DNA of 64,000 nucleotides, taken from Zygnema circumcarinatum. Taxonomy: Eukaryota > Streptophyta > Zygnematophyceae > Zygnematales > Zygnemataceae. Of the stretch, positions 51,729 through 64,000 are shown in pieces. The notes under the pieces are model-generated. The model searched no databases, was not told the DNA's origin, and was given only the letters and a program-made list of their open reading frames with translations. The stretch is from the NCBI GenBank assembly GCA_037447605.1, contig CM074804.1:3614515-3678514 (forward strand), given 5' to 3'. Made by a program: the position numbers and the translations under genes. How positions within the stretch are numbered: the stretch's first letter is position 1; every line of letters starts with the position of its first letter.

Positions 51729-52208
51729 AAATGCCACATCTTGTCCATTAAACTAGTTTATACTTTTTAGGGTTATTAATTCTCTTGCATTCTTATCGGC
51801 AAATGCTAACTAATAGAAATTCGAATAGGAAGTTATGGACATGGATCGAAAGTGGTTTATGATAACATACATTTGAATATAAATATGAGCTATTAGTTGT
51901 GAGGAAAAACAGAGAGACTTTTCCCCGTGGTCGCATGCTCCTCTACCTGGATCAATTCTAAAAACATCACCTCGAACATTTCTTACTCCCATGACGTGAA
52001 GTAGTCATTGTTCCACGAAATACTCCATATTCACTGTCCACATTGTACTGCATGGATAATTCATGTGGAATGGGCAAAAACGTCACCACACTGTTTATAT
52101 TGTTGGCAACTCTTCCAAAGGAAAAATCTGAGGAGATTGTAATGAACGAATTGAATGCTTCCGAGACACGCTTTACCAGTGGATGGAAAAGAAGCGATAG
52201 GAGAAGCG

Positions 52209-54726
52209 TCAGAGCCGACGTTTGCGAGGAACTGAGACGTAGCCTGAAGAGTCCAACATAGCTGCGACCATATGCGTCGTATTCTGCGCGCTATTTCCTT
52301 GGCTCTGCACGACACTGCTCGGCTCTACTGTCGAACGGTTCTGAGTCGACTCCGCCTCACGTGCCATTGTGTGCTCGACTGGCCCACTACTAGGCCCAGC
52401 CTCTGACGATTCACCTCCTGCCTGCTTGCTGTCCTCCTCCTTCAAGGACTGCCATTCTGGAACTTCAGAGGAACCAGCCCTCCCTGTCTGCCTTTTCTCA
52501 CTTGACAAGCTTTCCTCTTTGACCGGGGGCTGACAATCGTCCTCCTCTTTGTCGCCATCCCAATCGCTCTCACCCTCGGAACCAGAAGCCTCAAATTCAG
52601 GTGAGACAGGCTCGGTTGGAACAGCCCTCGTCTGAGATTGCCGCAGCTCTCTAAGTTTCGCCTTTTTCGCATTAAGCACCGCCACAAACTGTAAGCAAAA
52701 ATATTACCATATAAAAGAATAAGGCGTCTACAGAAACAGAACTGCCTCAGTCGTAGAGCCAAACAACCTTCCCACCTTTACTCCGACCCAATCTACTTGA
52801 AATGAGGAAGGCCTCGAGTCCAAATATTTTGAGCCACAAACCACAGTGCACTCCTTTCAAAATACAAATTTATTAAATTCTTGTCACAATTCTACCACCT
52901 CCTTTCAGCAAACAAGCTTCAACTACAAAATATGCGGCGATGCAGGAAAGCCTAGACTCCTTTACGATCCGTTCCTTCACACACAGGATACGTCAACTAA
53001 ACCATGTCATGTCTTAAAAGCTGCTCATAAATCTACTTATGGATGCACCCTGCATGCCCCATGACCGTCTAGCTGTCTCCAGCAGATTGCATTTGGACAA
53101 CTCATATTTGAGTCAGCTAACTTGCCTTTTTGTATAGGTCAGCTTCAATCGCGTTCTTCTCCTTCATGAAACTCTCACTCTGCTTAAGGCACCTGTCCGC
53201 TTCATCCTTCATTCGCTCGAATGCTTTTGATGTACGCTGAAGGCTTTCCTGTTGCGAATAGCTCAATCCAGTTTGTGAGCTGAATCGGCAAGACAACTGG
53301 TTAAAAAAAGGAGCAGATATTCTTGCTTGTGGGAAACGTTGAAGCATGCTTGTAAGCTAAGTAAAAAACGCACGAATGGACCATGAATAACTCGTAGAGG
53401 ATAGTTTGATATTGCAGGCCTGCAATGCAAACTCAGGTTGCAAAGCACTCGCTTTAGCAAAAGGGTGGTGAACTGTCCTTTTTTTCTCACAACTGATTGC
53501 AAGTGTGCTTCTTCCCGATCATTTAACTTCAATAGTGGATAGATTAGTTGGCAATGACAGTGGCAGTGACCACGGCACTTGGCAGGTCAATAAATTCACC
53601 ATAGAAGTCATGCTATCGGGAAGCAGTGCACGTGCAATTGCGTGAGACGAAGAATGAAAAACAGAATGCATAACTTACATCCAATTTTACGTTTTCATCG
53701 ATGAGCATGTCTAGAATTCCTCGAATGACAGCACCTCGATCCGCCACAGGTTCAAATTCCAAATGTGCAGTCAGCCTCAAAGATCCTCGCTGCAGCTCCC
53801 ATGACAGCTGAAGTTGTCGGCCCAACCAGACCAGCTACGGACGCTGAGAAAGGAGAACCTCACTGAAATGTGCATTGACAGCAAAAGAAGAAAAAAAAAG
53901 AAAGGGATCACGTAGCAATTCCAGAGAGCAATTGGATAAAAAATTCCTGCTCGGCCAGCTAAATAACTACCATAAGTTGGCAGATGGAAAATGGCAAAGG
54001 ATAATCACCTTTGTTGCAGATAGTTCCATCACTATTAGACTACTGTTTGACCTTTTCCGATTCTTTTGACCACAAGCTTCTGAAACAAAGTTAATCACTG
54101 GTTAAGTGCATGCGGAATAGGGGAGAGGAGAAATTGCATGCTCAGAAGATTTGTCTAAGGACAACAGGTAAGGTTGGGTCAAAAGGTTATCCAACTGCAG
54201 TTTGCAACTTAAACATACTTTCATTTTATCGCCTTTCCCAGGGGAAAAGGCATATGCTGAGGAATCATCCTGTTGAATCAGATAGCGACATATCACATCT
54301 CGCACGTACTCCTGCGTGCTGTCGAAACCCCAATCTTGTGCACGCTCCTGAATGTCTGACTCTGGAGCTGAATATTCACAAGTGCGAAAAAAAACTCAAA
54401 GTTAAACAAGCAGGATTAACCCAAACCAAAGTAGACACACCTTCAAGCTCAACTCATCCGGTCAGTGCACTCTGCTGCGCACCTCATATCAAATGTTTGC
54501 CTCTCCAAGCAAGCACACATCGCAGACATAACGACGAACAAGCATTTTATCCTTTCTTGCCGCTGCACGAGGTTATAAGGCGCGGAGGATCACGTGCGCA
54601 GAGCCAGGCCGAGTCTCCATCCGTCGCTTCAAGCATGAAGTGCGCGGGCCTCCAATGGCCGAGCACATAGAGCCGCCCACCCTGGCGCAGCACGATGCGC
54701 GCGCAGCTCTCCTTCCCCTCCGCCAT
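52209..54726 (-). CDS. XRCC4: DNA double-strand break repair protein XRCC4
   Basis: Partner of DNA ligase IV in non-homologous end joining. Five exons on the minus strand, all phases agreeing: 54726-54594, 54367-54219, 53807-53679, 53248-53126, 52688-52209, giving 337 residues. The N-terminal head has RIVLRQGGRLYVLGHW, FMLEATDGDSAWLCA, DWGFDSTQEYVRDVI, AYAFSPGKGDKMK, LSWELQRGSLRLTAHLEFEP and ILDMLIDENVKLD. The coiled-coil stalk has KAFERMKDEADRCLKQSESF and EADLYKKFVAVLNAKKAKLR, which is the region known to bind ligase IV in other species. The tail is disordered and acidic (SEGESDWDGDKEEDD) and ends in the basic RKRRL. The intron between 53126 and 52688 has the donor AAAAG|GCAAGT, a GC-AG intron; skipping it would break a conserved join. 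The start at 54726 (MAEGKESC) fits the family N terminus. Confidence 0.92.
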
Positions 54727-55137
54727 GGCGCCCTCCTATCCTCTCCTCCCCCTCCCGAGCAGGAGCCAGCCCGCAGAGGCCGCCACGCGGCACTCCCGCA
54801 CGGGCGATCCGCGCTTTTCGGCTCCTGGCTGCCTTGTCGATGACGTCAATTTAAAGATAAATCTAGCGTGGCACACAGCCATTCGCGGCGAAAGCAGTCT
54901 GATGACGCTAGCGCAACGCGAGGCGAGCTGGTTTCCGGGAGGGCGGGACGCAGCGCTTTGGCTCGGGCCAGCTGGGCCCTGCGAGAGCTGGCCCTCGCGG
55001 CGAGTGGTTTGACAATGCAGCTTTCTTTCTTTCTCTTAGCAGCTTCAGAGTATCCTTCATTGGACGCCACGCGTAATTCGCCGCTGTCCGTCGGATGCTC
55101 AGGAAGCGCATGTTGATCTGCATTACTCATCTTGGTA
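54727..55137. promoter_or_regulatory. Shared head-to-head upstream region (XRCC4 / chorein-like gene)
   Basis: A 411-base, GC-rich interval between two divergent ATGs. It contains TGACGTCA-like DNA (GATGACGTCAAT at about 54839-54850), a bZIP/CRE-type palindrome, and a TGATGACGCTAGC word at about 54900. Promoter role is inferred from position. Confidence 0.4.
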
Positions 55138-58100
55138 ATGGCGGTCATGGCAATATGGTTTCCTTATCTATGGATATCAGCTGCGTTGCTGGCTCTGCTG
55201 CTCTTGAGCGGCACCAGCTTGCTGGCCCTCGTTTTGGACAGGCTGTTGTGCCGCTTCCTTCAATTGCAGCGCAGCCCAAACCGAAGAATTTGTGCAGTGT
55301 CATGGCGAGGTGATTTTCTGCTGCATTTAATACTTCGCGAAGCAGTCCCTTTATAAGCCTTGCGTTTTGAAATGGCGCCGTTGAATCCCTTAATGTTGCG
55401 TCTCATGAGAAAAGCGTGCGACTTGAACTACTAAATTAACCACATTTTTTGTAGGATATAAGTTTCTGTGCCGAATGATAAGAGTTATAAAGTTTCTCAT
55501 TCCCGACAGCTGTCTGCAGGCCTCACGCTGCAGAACTTGCACATTGGACCTGCAGCATTGCAACGACTTGACTTTCCCCTTCAAATAACGCACTGTAAGT
55601 TTCCTTGGAAACACTTGTCTTCACGATTTGATTTCACACCACTTTTTTCTTTTTCAGCTTCCTAGGACGTAAGTGGGTGGTTTTTCTGTCGCAGTGGCAA
55701 TTGAGCTTTTGGAAGTGCGGTGGCCTTGGTTTCTGCTATGGTGGAACGGGCCCCTTCTGAGGCTCCGCGGCTTGAAGGCCACGATGGCAGTCCGCACAGT
55801 TCCCCTGGTAGGCCTACTGGAGCTGGATCGATGCTTTTTGCATGATGATTAGAAAGTGTCCGCATTTCCGCAAAAGTTATACTTTGCAGGATGAAGGCTT
55901 CCGGATGCACTTGCGTGCAAGAGATCAAGGTCGTTCGTGCTGTCGACAGCTATACACTTCTTGTGCGTGAGATACTTAAGCGTAGCTGACGACTCATCAT
56001 GGTGTGCAAAGGCCACTATAATTGAGTCGAGATAATAAAGATTGCTTACCGAATGTAGGCTGCAGAGCCTTGCATATATAGTTTAAATTTAAATGGATTT
56101 TTCTTTTCGGGAATCAAACTTGATGCATTGTCAGTGAGCGGCAAATGGTTGATCTGGCAAGCAGGCCTCGCTTATAAGGAAAATCATTAAGAAGTAAGAA
56201 AAAAAAAAAAGGCTAAAAATTGCAAGGCGCTTAAGTCAGCAAAAAAAAAAAATCAAGTAAAAAGACAACCCTCCAGCTGTGGTGTTCACCGTATGTCCTT
56301 CAGGTTAAATTTTAAGCTTGGAAAATCATTAAGTCATGCTAATTATTGAAAAGCTTAACACTGGAATATCCAGCAGTGACTGGCTAACCTCTCAGACTTC
56401 TCCAACCTGCTCGAGTCAATGACTGATTCTTCAAGGTTTGTGACAATTTTCCTTGCAAGAACCAATTTCTTAAACGCAGAGTACTTTCTCTGTAGAAGCC
56501 ACCAATTGATGACGTACAGATGACCAGTTCAGACGGCCTGTTTGAACAAACGATGTTTTCAGTAGTGCCAAAGTTTTTTCAAACCAAACTCGCTTATCAA
56601 CAGAATCTGTTGTTGGAAAGGAAGCTGTTCAGTCATTGTAAGGATTGAAACTAATGATTTTCGAAAATGCACTTCTACCGGTATCTCTAGCGTTGTCAGA
56701 ACAACTTCGAAGGTGAATCCACAGCATTTAGATCGCTTTTGTATACACCAGACCTTGCATTGCGTACCTTCCACCCACCCTAGTGTGGCATATTCTGTCG
56801 ACTGTTGTTGCACAGCCAAAGTCTTCTGCTGCCCTCGACTATCAACTGTTCCTAAAGAAACGAAAATTTCGGCGAAAGCGCCTGGAGGCAGTCGACGAAG
56901 TCCTCTGGCCTGTCGGCGAGAGCAAGACACCTGGTGAGGCTTCTGCAACCAGCCACTTCTCTGTTCAACATTTTGCAGTTTGCCTGCTGCACCGACGTGG
57001 TGCCCCCGATTGCTTTTCAATATGTACAAAGAGAGGCGAACTTCTTTTGGAGAGAGATGACGACAGAATCGCACATCAGAAGAAACACAACAAAGTTCAG
57101 TGAAATCAGGGATGTTGCAAGGAGTACAATAGCCCATGTTCTTCACACATTCTAGTGTATAATCAACACATGTCAAGACCAAGTAGTATCTTCCTACAAT
57201 CAAGACCGGCCAATGCATCACCAATTAAAGGACCACGGGTGCAGTTCTGTACATGAGAAATCACCCCCTTATGTACAATGTGACAAGGTGGAGGCGTGGG
57301 CGGTGTGCATATTAACTTATCCATGAAGAGAACAATGATTGGAAGTTCGTTCTATCTTGAAAAGAATAGGAGCTCTCGGTTTTTAGCCATAGAAATTCAC
57401 AACTGGCCTTAAGTGTATCACTAGCGTATGCCGTAGACCCCCTTAGGAAATCTTTTTCAAATATGGAACTAGAGTTTGCATAGATGTAATTTCTTGGCTG
57501 TGCATGTTTCATTTGAGTACATGTTTCTGCAAAGGCTTATTGCAATGAGGATGCAGGCATGACTCAGGGAAAGTCCAAACTATTGCTACTTCTCCAGCCT
57601 TTCGCCCAGTGGGTGCAGCAGCGCTTGGATGTGGTAATGGAAGACGTCAGCCTGAAGTGGAATACAGGGACTACCACTCAGGTATGCTCCTTCTACTCTA
57701 TCAAATATCCGAAGTTGAGCTCGCCAGCATAGGCATGTCTGTAATTTCAAAAGTTGTTTTTTGAGGCTATTGTGGCCTTTGCAGAGGCTAAATCGAAATG
57801 CTTCTAAACAAAAAGCAGGAAGAAGGAACTTATTTCAAGCTTATGCTGGTCGCTTTGTCGCAGGAGGGTTTTGGGGGACTGCTCCTGAGTTTGGAGGCAG
57901 TGTGCTTGAAGGAGGTCAGTTAACAGGCGTGCAGCCAATGATGTTGGCATATCTCGTCCGCTTTTCAGAATGGTGTTAACTCGTTTTTCTCCAATGATAA
58001 GCTCGCCATTAATGTTTTAACAGCAAGCATGAGCTCGGCATGTAACATGCTCTGAGAAATTCATTCCTGCCGCAGGCTGAAGTACTGGAGGGAGAGCCTC

Positions 58101-61100
58101 TTTTTTCCCCTTCAATTGATCGGGTACGTCATCCAGGGCCGTGCTTGTTTGACTTCTGTGTATGGCAGCCCATTTCAATTCGTGCGTCTGTTGGCTAAGC
58201 GGCAAGGTGAGAAGTGGTCCAAACGGATAGTGGTGTTTACGTTTCTGCACCTTATCTGCAGGCACTCTACATTCGTGGAGTCAACGCGGAGATGATTTTC
58301 CGAGTATGCTTCTTCCCATTTCATTTGTTTGAAAATGGGTTGGTGACGCTGTTTGAAGTTCTCACTTGCACTTCGTACTAAGCGGGGTTGCAGGAGACAG
58401 TGCTGGAGGGTGAATCGGCGACAAATCAGCTGATTCCCATCATCAGGCGTTGGAGCGCATGCGCAACTGTGCGTTCTCCTCCATTCATTTCTCCTGCGTT
58501 GAGGACTTCTCTCACAATTCGGAGGAATAGCGTGAAGTAGCATGTCGACAAGTTTAAGACAAGTGAGCGATGATTAGAATGAAGAATGCGTAGCAGGAAT
58601 AGGTCTCTAATGAATCGAGTGAATGTAACGACAGATCGCCTGTACATTACCTCAGATTTCATGTGCTCTGGGTGCTCCTGGGAACGACAGGTGCATGCAG
58701 GAGTTACACGAAAGGGGAATTTGGGAGTGCGAGTTTCCCTTTGTTTTGGGGCCGTAATTATTAGCTCCAATGAAGCGGTCAAACGTGGCCTTTCAGTCCT
58801 ACTCACCCAGCTTGTGGGCTACATTCGTGTGAAAGAGGTACATTTCAAGACATTGGGAGGATACCTGACATCCATCCATTGCATCATTAGTCTCACCTTA
58901 ACCCATTGATTCAGCACTTCAAAATAGCGCTTTCACAAAAGCTGTTTGAAACTAGCAGCTGTGTTAATGGTGGGGGTGTTATTGGGTGCTTTCACACAGT
59001 TGCAACGCACGAGGCCAGAAGCATCTGTGCTGGAAAAACCGACGGCGTGGTGGCGCCATGCAAGTATGTGCTTGAGGCACCCAGCTATTTGCCGGCTTGC
59101 TTCTCAACTATAAATGTGATTAGGTGCTAGGCAGAGGATTTTTTTAACTTTTTTCCTTACCATCCTCCATGCCCTTCCTGTACCAGATTGCCCCTAATGA
59201 TGTGCCAGGAGCTGTGCCGTGCCTTTTCCTTTTTTCTCTCATACAAACGTTTGATTTGGCTTTGGGCGTGCTGATGACAGTCTCAACAGTAGTTCGCGAA
59301 CTACGGAAGGTGACTCCAGCAGCCTCTCTTCGCAGGCCATCTCTTTCTGAGAACCGAAAATTGCGCATCGAATACATGCGGCTTTATGTAGGAAAACATT
59401 CAAGAAGGCACTCATGGTGAGCTGGACCTTAAAGTCGGAAGGAGGCTGAGAAATCTTGTTTGGGACCCTGCTGCTTTTTCAACGTAAACATGGCGGGATT
59501 CCTTGCATACCTTCCGTTTGTAAGCACCTGCATTCCCGTAGGATTGGTTGTGCAGGAGAAGGAATTACCGGCTGGCTGAAATTGAAGAGTTGGTGGGAAC
59601 CTTGGAAGCCGCACGCTTTCGTTGGTGGGTTGCTGCAAACGTTCGTAAGACGGAGGCGCTTCTACATTGGAAAGTGCGGTGCTTCTCCTAACTGTGACTT
59701 AGTCATGCCTTCTGTTACGGGGAACAGGGAAGGAAGGGGGTGCAACTGCGATACGTTTCACACACTAACTTAATGTTTTGTGAGCGTTGCGTCGGCTGAT
59801 TTCATGTCCTGCTGTGAAGTGGAAAGGAATGGTCTCAACAAGTCGCTGTATTGATTTTGGATGTTGACAGCATATTGTGTGTGATACAGGAAAAGAGAGC
59901 AGCTTATTTCGAGGATCTTACCAAGACTCTCGATGCAATTCATAAAATCTTGAGCTCCAAAAAATTAGGTTTGCAATCGTTCACCTTTCCACAATGCACA
60001 GGCTGCATTGTGCACAGGCTGCATCATGTATCATGGCTTGTGGGTGGACCATGGGATTGACCTGCTCACCACGCTATTCCTTAATTCTCTGCATCTTGTT
60101 ACGAAATTGTTTTTTTTTCTTTTTTACTGCATCTTTGACTTTTGCTATTTTTATCTAGATGTTTCTTTTATATTCTTGAATCTTAATCCTGATTTTTTCC
60201 CCTTTGAAAGCCTTCATGTACCTCTCTGGATTTATTCGCGTTTAGTTCGGTCTCCATTACTACTTCACTGGTCCCTCTTGCTGATTCTGCCGGCCTCTTT
60301 CACGGATTCATGGATTCTGCTGTTGCTGTTAGTTGATGGCTTTTGCACAATGCCGTACAGGGAAGCAAGGCGAGCAGCTTGTAGGGGAGCTGCAACTGCA
60401 CTTCACATGTCCCAAGGTAATGTTAAATCGATTTAGCTTAATTGGTCATTTTAAATCACATAACAATAAAGAGACAGGAGCCATGAAAGCCTCCAATACA
60501 ACTGTCTGCAAATTTTTAAAACAGAAAAAGAAGATGCAAGCACTTTTGTAAAGAGGGTTTCATCTTATGATCTGCCTCGTCCGTATCTGAAGTGTATCTC
60601 GAGAATCTGTTTTCAGGGCGAAAGGCATTACTCACTCTGCTGATTTTTTGGAAAGACTCTGCATTCTGTCATTTTGCATATTAGTATGTCTAAATTTTTC
60701 CTGCAGTGTCTCTTCAAAATTAGTAAGTGTCACATTGCTTGAACTGCATTTTCGGCCCAGCCAGCGATGGCCCGCAGTTTTTCTGAAGTCACGCCGGCTT
60801 GTACCTTGCACGGACTATGGCTATCCTTCCTCCATCACTTTCACCCTGATGCAAGAAGTAAATGAACGTTGAGTGTTGCGTTCTGTACATGCGCAGGTCA
60901 GCTGGCTCGTCTCTTCGATGCAAGACCCGAATTGGGCTGGAAAACTGTCCATCATCAACATCCGGTGTTCTCTGCAGGTGCGCCGTCCATTCGTTAGTCA
61001 ATCTGCATGGCATGCAAAAGTCGCGCTTCAGGAGCTTTTCACAGCGCGTGATTCCTTTACGTCGGCATGTTTTGTGCTTTCCAAGAGTCTGAATTTACAC

Positions 61101-64000
61101 AGTTTAACTCATTGTGACAACAAACGTGTCTAGAAAGGTGTTGACAATTTTTTTGTTGGGGCGGAGAGGAGGACGCACAGAGGAGCACATTGGGCAAGGT
61201 GGAGGCGGACAGCAGCGTTCAAGAGATCTGCATGCAGGCTGCAGGTGCTGTCAGCGAATATGACGACAAAAGCATCATTCACAGGTAATAAGTATCAGTC
61301 AAACTGGATGTTTTACCAATGGGTGCCATTTTTCCAAGTACTTGAAAGTAACTTCAGAGTTCTTGGCAGTGCTACGAACTGATAGAAGTAAGCTAAATAA
61401 AAGGTCGTTGAATTCAATTTTCGCTGATTGGACCTGCAGCCCAGCTGTACATGACCATGCGTACGTTGAGAAGACATTGGAGCAGCCCTTTCTCGTGCTC
61501 AAGCTGCGGCGGTCGGAGCTTGCGAGTGTGCGGCCATCTCTGGAGTTGCACTTGGCTCCGATTCATGTGCAATACAATCATGAATGGATCTCCGGCCTTT
61601 CTGCTTATATCCAACGCTTGAAGGTGCGGTTTTGGAAGAAAGCTTTGTTATCTGGACAAAGTGGCCTGTAGACCCTCCAAGATATTGTACAGAGGATTAG
61701 AATCATGGATTCTCCCTTTCAAATTGGTTGTTTCAGATTGCTTGGAGCCGCCAACATTTGATGTGAGAAAATACTGATTGTTCAGTGCATCCGACTCTAC
61801 TGTCACTTTCACTAACGCGAAGTCGAATGGTCATCGTCAAGAGTTGACGGAGTTCACTTCATGTTTGGCTCTGGATGCGTGATGACCGGCCGATGCTGGG
61901 TGCTACTACTTTACCATGATCTTGCATCAGTCTTTTGCATCCATCTATCCCCGTCGCCATTCCAAGTGATCCTTCAAACTCACTATCCACTAACTTATCG
62001 CATCCAGATCGTTAGTTTGCAATTCTGCAGCTCGATGACCTTTATGTCTGGGCAAAGGCTTTTTTGCAGGCAGGTGATGTCGGGGGAGTGGCTGCTGTTG
62101 GATCTGCTGTCCAGCAGTGGATGGCAGACATTCGCATGCAGCAGCGCAGATATTATGCAGGGCAGGACCGAACAGATACAAAGCCTGCGAAGAATGACAA
62201 CCGCTTAAAGTCTGCTGTGACTGCCTTTGCGACCAGAATATCAACCAATCGGCTTTGGGCTCAGCCATTACCTCGTGTACCACTGGGCATGACTGTGTCT
62301 TTGAGCACAATTCAAATCGCTGTGCCATCACGATTTTTGGTGCGTTACAGAACCTGTCTATTTTCCTGTCTCCCGATGCTGACAATTGTGCGGAAGTGGA
62401 CAGAATTGTTGTTTGGATTGTAAACACATGAAAATGAATTCATCAATGAGATACCCTGTTCCTTTATCTTAACCTTGATATCACCCCTGTTGCATGATGA
62501 ACTCCTATGCGCACGAAAAGCGTAGTCCCAGTTCTCCTGGCCGACCTAATTTGTGTGCGGGCCAAGGGCTGCAGGAGCCAAAAAAGCACCCTGCAAGCGC
62601 AGCTGTGGCGGAAACTGTGACTATGCCTTCACGCAGTTCCATCCGGCAGATGAGCTCGGCAGGCTCCGGGAACCCTTTGAAGGGAGAGGCGAGCTTCAGG
62701 AGGGTCCCTGGCACATCAGCTTTTACCACCCACGCAGGCAGTGGCTCGTGCAGCATTCCGTCTCTCATATTGGTCGCAAACCTCAAAATCTTTGACGTCC
62801 CTAAGGACGGCAGGTATTTCTTTCGTCTTAAATTGTTCTATTGCAGTTTGGTTTACTTGCTGAAAAGCAGGATGCCTTCCTGCATTCTGCATGATCCACA
62901 TGTGCATGTTGAGCATGTTGCATGCTGAGCATCCTCTACATGAATGTTCCTTGAGAATTGTCATGCCTTGCTCATATTCGATTCTCTAGACGGAAGGTGA
63001 ATGAAAACCTTGTACTTTGCTGGTTTCTGCTGCAGAGTGGACATGGTGATTGACGTCGTGTCTGGGGCGAAACAAGAGTCCTTCTGGAGACGTAGTTTTG
63101 ATCTCGACGATAGCCGATCGGTCAGACCACGTAATGCTTTTGGGGCGCAACTCACTCTGGAAGCGTTTTTTGGCTGGAGGAAGCCTGACGCAGTGGACTC
63201 TTCTTGGGAGAGGTGAATACCTATTCAGTCGCATGAAACGTTGGCATGCCTTTCTCCCATTTGCGTTCTGCGGCTTATTGCGCCTTGCAGTCCCCAACCA
63301 GAAATGGTGGTATGGCATTTTGAGATGCAGAGTGCAGGTGCTAGAAAAATTGCAGCTACTCGCCTCAACAGTCGTGAACGACGCTCAATCGGTGAGTCCT
63401 TAGCGCGCCATGAAGCACATGCTTCAGAGTGGACATCGTCTCTGCCAACTCAATGAACAGGAAGTAATGCTGTCCCTCTATAAAAAAGTGTTTTCAAATT
63501 GCCTGTCAGAGTCTTGGAGTTCCCACTGACTATATGACTCACAGCTAATGCAGTTCTGGGCTAAGGATGAAGCATGCAGCTAGTTACGCTGACATCTTCT
63601 TATCGAGGAACTGTTTCTTCGTTGGGAGGTCTGGCAGCAGTTACATGCTTCAGTATGGCTCTCCAATGTGGAGGTTTATGTGTCAGCCTTCGCTGCAGCG
63701 GAGTTACGAAGCCTGATGCAGACGTATTGCTCTGCCCTTCTCGAATGCTGCTCCCTGAGATGGTGTTTGTTGTAAAGCAATGTCATGCAAGCTGTTATGG
63801 TCGAGGTCTACCATCATCAGATACTGCATGTGTGCCTCAATTTCTCTCCTAGAACCTTGAGTAATGCTGTTGTGCTGGCCAAACTTCAAAATCTGGGCTA
63901 AGAATCGGCAGACTAAGCGTGAATGTTGTAAAAAGTGAAACTGGCGACTTTGCCATTGGAAAGAAGGGAAAAGTCAGAAAGTCTGCCGAACTGGAAATTA
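55138..64000 (+). CDS. Large chorein-like (bridge-type lipid transfer family) protein, N-terminal part
   Basis: Partial gene continuing past the window end. The first three exons are well supported: 55138-55309, 55520-55594, 55695-55807. They give an N-terminal membrane helix (LWISAALLALLLLSGTSLLALVLDRLL), then LTLQNLHIGPAALQRLDFPL and AIELLEVRWPWFLLWWNGPLLRLRGLKATM. This order (LQNL..ALQ.L..P, then .L.V..PW..L...P..L.L.GL) is that of chorein/VPS13-type N termini, except that the helix replaces the usual first strands. Likely later exons: 55890-55929, 57557-57681 (LLQPFAQWVQQRLDVVMEDVSLKW), 57785 onward, 58076-58123, 58262-58303, 58394 to about 58465, 58691-58837, 59890-59968, 60361-60416, 60897-60977, 61440-61623 (LKLRRSELASVRPSLELHLA), 62070-62339, 63036-63212, 63291-63391. 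Many small exons of alternating hydrophobic residues fit a long beta groove. Some exons are surely missed, and part of the middle (56000-57500) is unresolved. SABRE/BLTP-like or a plant 'chorein N-terminal' protein are alternatives. Confidence 0.55.

Larger units (their letters stand above)
48387..52208. other. Intergenic repeat island between RPN3 and XRCC4
   Basis: About 3.8 kb without a host gene, made largely of the inverted-repeat elements and duplicated segments listed separately. The remaining parts (48822-49123, 50584-50657, 51143-51417, 51729-52208) are AT-rich with no recognisable coding content. It is the densest repeat region of the window. Confidence 0.7.

Noticed and set aside
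56559-57224. A 221-codon minus-strand open frame in the chorein-like gene region
   Set aside because: No domain or neighbour-compatible splice sites, and it lies within what appears to be an intron of the plus-strand gene; however, the region is not fully resolved.

Overview
This is nuclear DNA of a green plant, most likely a streptophyte with a compact genome (a filamentous streptophyte alga or an early land-plant lineage; the sequence does not decide which). Reasons: ordinary GT-AG introns of about 90 to 1600 bases, predicted plastid transit peptides, plant-only gene families (thylakoid FtsH2/VAR2, CRM-domain splicing factor, BOU-type carrier), and interstitial CCCTAAA-type telomere repeats. 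There are ten genes in 64 kb. Nine were assembled end to end from splice sites with matching phases, apart from one unresolved exon end in the first; the tenth runs off the right edge.

Layout from left to right. A plus-strand O-fucosyltransferase-like gene (729-5133). A minus-strand calmodulin-lysine N-methyltransferase (6076-8999). A minus-strand gene (10525-15562) that encodes a retroviral/transposon-type integrase fused to a C-terminal SAM domain. A minus-strand plastid caffeoyl-CoA-O-methyltransferase-like gene (16545-20223), head-to-head with a plus-strand FtsH2/8 protease gene (21427-25921). A minus-strand plastid FMN split-barrel-like protein (27588-31789), head-to-head with a plus-strand four-CRM-domain chloroplast splicing factor (32287-38890). 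A degenerate telomere-repeat block (about 39125-39356). A plus-strand BOU-type mitochondrial carrier (40102-43223) and a plus-strand 26S proteasome RPN3 subunit (44195-48386). A 3.8 kb repeat island with three nested or adjacent inverted-repeat elements (48600-51730). A minus-strand XRCC4 (52209-54726), head-to-head with a large plus-strand chorein-like gene (55138 to beyond 64000).

The genes do not form one pathway. Three head-to-head pairs share short upstream regions, two of them involving predicted plastid proteins. The most notable object is the integrase-SAM gene. It keeps the HHCC zinc module and the integrase fold, is cut by six phase-consistent introns and has no flanking element. 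The catalytic acidic residues are changed or lost, and a SAM domain follows. It looks like a domesticated transposon integrase with a binding or scaffolding role. Two introns with GC donors, in the O-fucosyltransferase and XRCC4 genes, are also supported by protein continuity.
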